64,000 nt of DNA from Augochlora pura (taxonomy: Eukaryota; Arthropoda; Insecta; Hymenoptera; Halictidae): positions 4,526,001 through 4,590,000 of the forward strand of contig NC_135774.1 of NCBI RefSeq assembly GCF_028453695.1, given 5' to 3'. The position numbers and the translations under genes are program-made. Under the pieces are notes generated by a model. It ran no database searches. It was not told the DNA's origin and saw nothing but the letters and a program-made list of their open reading frames with translations. Position 1 is the stretch's first letter; every line of letters begins with the position of its first letter. Shown here piece by piece: positions 58,696-64,000 of this stretch.

Positions 58696-58919
58696 TTAAC
58701 ACTAAACCTACCGAGGTCGAATATTAGCTACGGGTTTTGCTTTAGAACAATGGCAAGACTGGATTTATTTAGACCTTTTGCCATTTGTAGTATAATTTAT
58801 GCTTCAATCGTGATATCCATTTAATAATTTGGTATGTAAAAGTCTTTATAACCTAAATAATTTTATAAGAAAAAATGTGGAATCGGTCATTTTGTCCTAC
58901 TCGGTAGCTTTCGTGTTAA
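58696..58919. mobile_element. Second TTAA-flanked MITE
   Basis: TTAACACTAAACCTACCGAG at the left and CTCGGTAGCTTTCGTGTTAA at the right are inverted repeats with three mismatches. TTAA forms both borders, as for piggyBac-type insertion. About 220 bp, non-coding. Confidence 0.72.
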
Positions 58920-60689
58920 GGTGCTATTCTCTTCTTTTTGGAAATATTTATAACAAACATTAGTTTCAGGTTTGAGAAATTGATCAAGTTATACGTAAAT
59001 GTTTGAACTATTTCACCGGACCATTAGTAATAGAATATGACATAGGTTATGGGGCATGCAATCGGACTAAAACACATCTTGATCCATGCAGATCGACAAA
59101 AGAACAGAAAATTATAGGTCTCTTTAGAAGTATTTTTTTCAAAATTATGTCTTTTGAATTGATTAGCTAACATCTCAATATTTATTTTGATTATTAAGAA
59201 AATTATTTTCAAGAATTGTTATATCTACATTAGTCGAGTCAGTTTTTCAAAAATGCATATTACTGTGACAGAAAGTATTAGCATTGTTTTTTTATTTTGT
59301 ATAACAATGTTCTAGTTTTGCTTGGTTAAAGGAGTTTAGCAATAGTTTTCTCATTGAAACATTTTTAGAATATCAATAACCGTAAAAAAGAGAAATTATT
59401 GGTGGGTATAGTGTTAAAATTATCGGTGTATGAAATGTGATACGAAAACAAGAGAAAAAGAATTTAATTTTGTTAACTGAAAGTTACTTTATGACGAAGG
59501 TGCAAAATAGGGAAAAGAGTAATATTTGACAGCATGGTCGTTTCTTCCTGTATTACGAAGTCCAAACAGCACTATTAAACTAATAAACAACAAAGTACAA
59601 GGTACAAAGTAGTTACATCAAAGGACAGAATCATTTTCAAAATATTTCTATGCTCAAGTCTCCCTTTTCGTCTCTTGTTGCAGTTTGTTTAATGCAGTTA
59701 AAGCAGCTTGATGGATATCGCCGTGCATCTGTGAAAATGTTGTACGCCAACTGTATATGCGTAAACTTTTTGATGGACACTTGCTGTGTACGTGCAAGCT
59801 TTTTCGTGGATACTCTGCGTGCGTGAATTATTTAGCAGGTACATACTCGCTCTCTATTAAAAAGCTGTATAAAGGAAATTGACGTATCCGTATTAACCTC
59901 GCAGAACACGTGCCACGCATGAAAGTTGAATCATTATGCCTTTACAAAGTGTAAAGTATAGTCGAATTAATTGTAATATATAAGTAGTGAATTTGCGGTC
60001 TCTTTGTGTGGAGGGAAACCACTCTCAGTGAATACCAGTCGACAAAATTTACTCATAAAAAAATTAAGAGGAAAGTACTTAACCTCTCACCAACCAATCG
60101 CTATTTATTGATTTTGTTAAAGTCAGTAACGATGAAAATTATAGTTATTTAATTAAAAATTTATTTATCCTCTATTCGATTTTGTCTACTGTTTTCCATG
60201 CTATATAATTGCATTTATCCTACATTCTGTATCTTTGCTCTATTCTACTTGCTTTTACATTGATCTTGTAATTAGACTTTTATACATATTTTAACTGTAT
60301 CACTGAATATTATTTTAACATTGCACGAGTGACGAAAGACGTTAGTTTTAAAAATTAAAAAATAATTGATCGAATTCATAGTTTCCATAAAATACGATCG
60401 ATTTGTTTAGAAATCTTCCTACCAATTATTAAAACAACAAAATAAGAGTTCATCTCATTTTATATAACTACAACTGATAATGTTTTCTTATGTATTCTAG
60501 CTCGTCGAATCATCGAGCAGTTTAGGCGTATCCCTATTTGCATATTTTTGCGTTTCCTAAGGTAATAATTTCAACAACAACAGACTTTAATTTAAAGCTA
60601 AATATAGACATATTATAACATATTAACGCACGTGCTGCAACTGTAATCATGGAGTCGCGTGGATACGTTCTGATTAAGAATTAATACTC
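58920..60689. other. AT-rich, no gene seen
   Basis: Chance frames only. Confidence 0.55.
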
Positions 60690-61180
60690 ATCAGGATTTC
60701 ATACCTGGTGAATCCTCTAACGTTCCATCAAGCGGTGCTGGGTTACCGTTCGTACAATTAATCAAACATTAAACACCATAGAATTCGTTAAGTCTTCGTC
60801 GAATATTAAATGACAGCCGGTCTACTCGGCGTAACCGTTGTAACATAATTAATTAATACACCTGACAAATTTAACGCATGCAAATGAACGTGCTTGTAAC
60901 ACGTGCGGTAATTAACGGAATTATGCTCACGGTGTCTGTTACTGCATTAACGGCGTCGATCAATTGTAATACCTGCGGAGTGGTTCACTCGAAAGCCACC
61001 TTATCCGCTGTCAGAAGCTCGCAAGTGCGCCAGATTATCGTGGCTACGATAATTAACCGTTAGCTCTCGATCGGGACTCGAGTATTAATTAATTGCACAC
61101 GCTTCGTCTGCCTTTCGTTAAGTTAAACGGCCAATTCTGATTTCTCCACAGCAATCTTCAACGAAGGATCCACAACTGTG
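60690..61180. promoter_or_regulatory. Candidate enhancer-like block with POU/homeodomain words
   Basis: GC-richer, repeat-free. It carries the octamer ATGCAAAT at 60878-60885, several TAATTAAT words (about 60847, 61085) and balanced composition. The 61-codon frame at 60878-61063 begins on the octamer and has no recognised motif. The regulatory role is inferred from motif density only. Confidence 0.3.
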
Positions 61181-62859
61181 TGCGCAGATGTTGTGGCTAG
61201 CTTCATTGTACTGTTCGAACGTAGATATACATCCCTGAAATTAAAAGCAGTTACTAATTTAAAAAATTTAGCTATCAAGGTCACGTCACCTTTAGGAAGA
61301 TCTCCTATTGCCAGTTATATACAGGAATAATGTTTCTATATCAAAACTGTTTTATCAGCATTGTTGTCGATCTTATGAAAGAGAACTTCTGTTTTTTCTA
61401 AGAAACCATAATATTCTGCAACTTATTTTAATACAACGAATTTCAACATATCCCAAGACCATAAAGAAAGAGAAAAGGACAAATATTTGATACGATTTAT
61501 ACAGATTGAAATATTATATCTTTACGTGTACGTTTATAATATAAAAACACAAGTGATTTATTTCTGAGGTCGACTAATTTTTAAAACATCTGCATATTTT
61601 CTATAATATTTTCAATATCATCTTCACCTTAGAAGTATTAAAACATGACATGATTTCTTTCATCCGGTAAAATTTAAGTATAGAATTCTTTTGTGAAAGT
61701 TGTACAGACGTAAATATAGTATAATTGTCATATGATACACTTTTCTGTAAAGTTTAGCAACATTTACGTTTTCCATTCTGTATACTCGGTTTATTATAAT
61801 CTTACGTTGCCTTTTTTAAGATTCATGACGGTATTATATTTAAAATAGATGTGTTCGTTGCTATATTTAAGTGAATAAGTTAGTAGCGTGTGCTGATGTC
61901 AAAAACGTTTTAAAACTTGAGTGTCGCGTCCTCACCGGTGGCCATTTAGGTCTTTCATATTCGACGTTGATCTCGCTGTTTAGAAAAAGAATATATTTTT
62001 AAATGTAAATATATTTTTAAATTGCAATTCCGAATGCAATTTTATATTATGATACCGGCTGAACAACTGTAGTGGGTAGATAAGAATACTGAAAATTAAT
62101 TTACTAAAACGTTATTTTACTAAAAGGATAAATCTGAAACAGTAAAATAACGCCAAATATATGAGAAAGTATAGACTGCAGAATAAACTTCGTACCGGGA
62201 TTCCCAAAAAGAAAAACAAGATAGGTTTGCACATTGAACGATCTCCATAATGCTATATAATCAATTTGAAATACAAAGTGGGTGCTACATTTTCTTGTCG
62301 CTCAACGTTTATTTTCAATTTATATTTAATTTTCTAAATATATGCATAGAATGGTACAGTACGTAATACAATTGTACACTTCTGAAATTAGAATAAATAA
62401 CATTCAAGATATGTAATGTAAGTATACTTAATCCTTCGCGCTGAAAGAATTTTATCATGTTTCTTCCAAAAACCATTAACACTTCAAAGAAAGTCTATTT
62501 AAATAAAACTTTATAAAAAATTGTATTGCTACAGATTATATGAAACAGAAATTGATTACTCTGAAAGTATTATAATTATCAGTAGTTTTCTTATGTTCCA
62601 TGACAGGAGATATCCGTGTAGTGAAATATAGTTCCGATTAATTTTAAACATAGTAAAAGCGTCAGCGAAAGAAACGGAGTACCACGTAATCACATTTTCT
62701 TTACATCCGTCTACGAAAGGGGAAATTTGCATAGACATCCGCAGTGTAGCAGCGAACCAATTCATCGTGAAACGGATCGCGAAATTGTCAAGAGATTACC
62801 CGGAACAGGCTCGATAATGTTTGAAATTAAACTAGAACCTCGACCGAGTAAATTAGCTG
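61181..62859. other. AT-rich, no gene seen
   Basis: No supported coding frame or bounded repeat. Confidence 0.55.
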
Positions 62860-63180
62860 AAGAAATATTTATCTACGTGCAGGGCTATGGCGCTTCTTAA
62901 TATTCTCCTACGGTCATGGCTATTAGGCGGGTAAATAATCACGCGAGTTCTCGCGTTTCCGTTTCCCGCGAGCGCGCCACTCGAAATTGTGCGGTAAAAT
63001 GGCATCGTTCCAACTCAATGCGTTGAATTATGCGCTGCCGTTGGAATCGCGGCCCCTTCGAGTCCTTACGGTGCTACAAAATTAAATAATTACGGGAATC
63101 GCTGTGACAAACGTTCCCCAGGGGAGGCTTACTTACGAACTTAATACTTTGCGTGAATATTGCGGAGGTACGCAACTTCC
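62860..63180. promoter_or_regulatory. Candidate conserved-type non-coding block
   Basis: A GC-richer segment with CACGCGAGTTCTCGCG (imperfect palindrome) and TAAATAATTACGG words. No coding frame. Function not known. Confidence 0.25.
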
Positions 63181-63629
63181 GAAACTACTAGCATTCAAAC
63201 TATCGTAGCGTTGCAGACGTTTTTGAAAAAAAGTCACCAAAGCATATTCCTCGTGCTAGACATTTATAACGATAACTACAGTTATTAATTAAACTATTTG
63301 TACACGTTTTGAAGCGAAGTAGTCTATTAGAAATTAGAGTGAACCATATGAATCTTCTTGACACATTAGAGCGACTAGTTTAATTCGTTGACACAGGCGC
63401 CGATATTCACGGTTTTTTCTGTAAGGCGGTGCCCGAAATTAAATAAAAAGTTTATAACGTTGAATTTTTCTGTTTCTACTATTGAACATCTGTTTTTACT
63501 GTTGAGATAAAATGACTTAAACCTATTGTGTACTAACTATTTTCTGAAATATAAGCAAAATAAATAAATAGACGTCGCCTCACGGGACGGACAGAGAGAC
63601 CCATCGGTGATGCATGCCGACGTCAATGT

Positions 63630-63907
63630 GTTAATAGATAACGCTCAAAGAAATTTCTATTAAAAATTCATACGCAAGTTGAAAATTATAATGGAATCAG
63701 CCAATGCAGACTGTAAGACGTTTATCACACTCGTTTAAACCGCGCGCGCTATTGAGCGATCGAGGCGTTAGATCGCGCATTTAATGTATCATAGAGGTTC
63801 CTATATATAAAAGTGTGTGTGATTCTCAACGTGCGATGCGACGCACGAACAGTTTGTATCAATTAATAAAGTATATTAATAAATAGTAATTGTATCCTTT
63901 ATCACAG
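63630..63907 (+). promoter_or_regulatory. Core-promoter-like or LTR-like segment
   Basis: CTATATATAAAAG at 63801-63813, then GTGTGATTCTCAACG in the start-site position, then AATAAAG and AATAAAT at 63864-63885. TATA followed closely by a poly(A) signal is the layout of an LTR. A possible span is TGTTAATAG..TATCACA (63630-63907), but no target duplication was found. A cellular TATA promoter is the alternative. Confidence 0.3.
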
Positions 63908-64000
63908 ATACAAGAGTTAATAACGTTAACAAAACTCGTTGAAATTTTCAGCATACATGCAAATTTCAAATACCTATGAAATGCGTTACTTAAATTCACA

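Overview
The window looks like a piece of an insect nuclear genome. It is AT-rich with CpG-containing GC islands, has introns with GT-AG borders, and is full of short DNA transposons, mariner/Tc1/pogo remnants, non-LTR and LTR retrotransposon pieces. The receptor sequence and the transposon ends fit Hymenoptera best, but that placement is inference. There is no bacterial or organellar content and no CRISPR array, and no tRNA or rRNA was recognised.

Region 1 to about 16.5 kb holds the 3' half of one clear gene on the + strand: an AMPA-type ionotropic glutamate receptor. Exons at 1643-1841, 3083-3327, 5556-5802 and 6224-6298 encode M3, the S2 half of the ligand-binding domain, M4 and the start of the cytoplasmic tail. 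All splice phases agree. The tail finishes in an exon starting at 13234. Joined directly to 6298 this gives a 24-residue tail end (..HTQV). A candidate cassette exon at 6984-7167 (184 nt, 3n+1) shifts the same terminal exon into a second long frame ending ..PEYVI at 13592. A second candidate exon at 8083-8137 adds more possibilities. The 6.9-kb last intron carries a 1.09-kb perfect palindrome whose ambiguous bases are themselves mirror-symmetric. A GC-richer 3' UTR follows to about 16.53 kb. The N-terminal, M1 and M2 (Q/R site) exons lie outside the window.

Region 16.5 to 64 kb has no gene that I can name. It holds two candidate non-assigned exons (16612-16710, and a possible 5' exon ending 20716), several GC-rich CpG islands (32.2-33.0, 37.0-38.9, 40.2-41.1, 46.4-47.9, 57.9-58.6 kb) and non-coding blocks with homeodomain/POU-like sites (51.7-52.3, 60.7-61.2, 62.9-63.2 kb). 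It also holds many mobile elements: a 5'-truncated LINE with a 12-bp target duplication, a pogo-like pseudogene, a mariner-like foldback, a Tc1-like pseudogene, two solo LTRs, two TTAA-flanked MITEs and a family of CAGGGTGTYYC-ended MITEs.

The two most unusual things seen are the frame-switching receptor tail and a degenerate motif close to TAGACTGCGGATTTTATGCA, which recurs about 17 times in both orientations across the whole window and is not explained by any element I can name.
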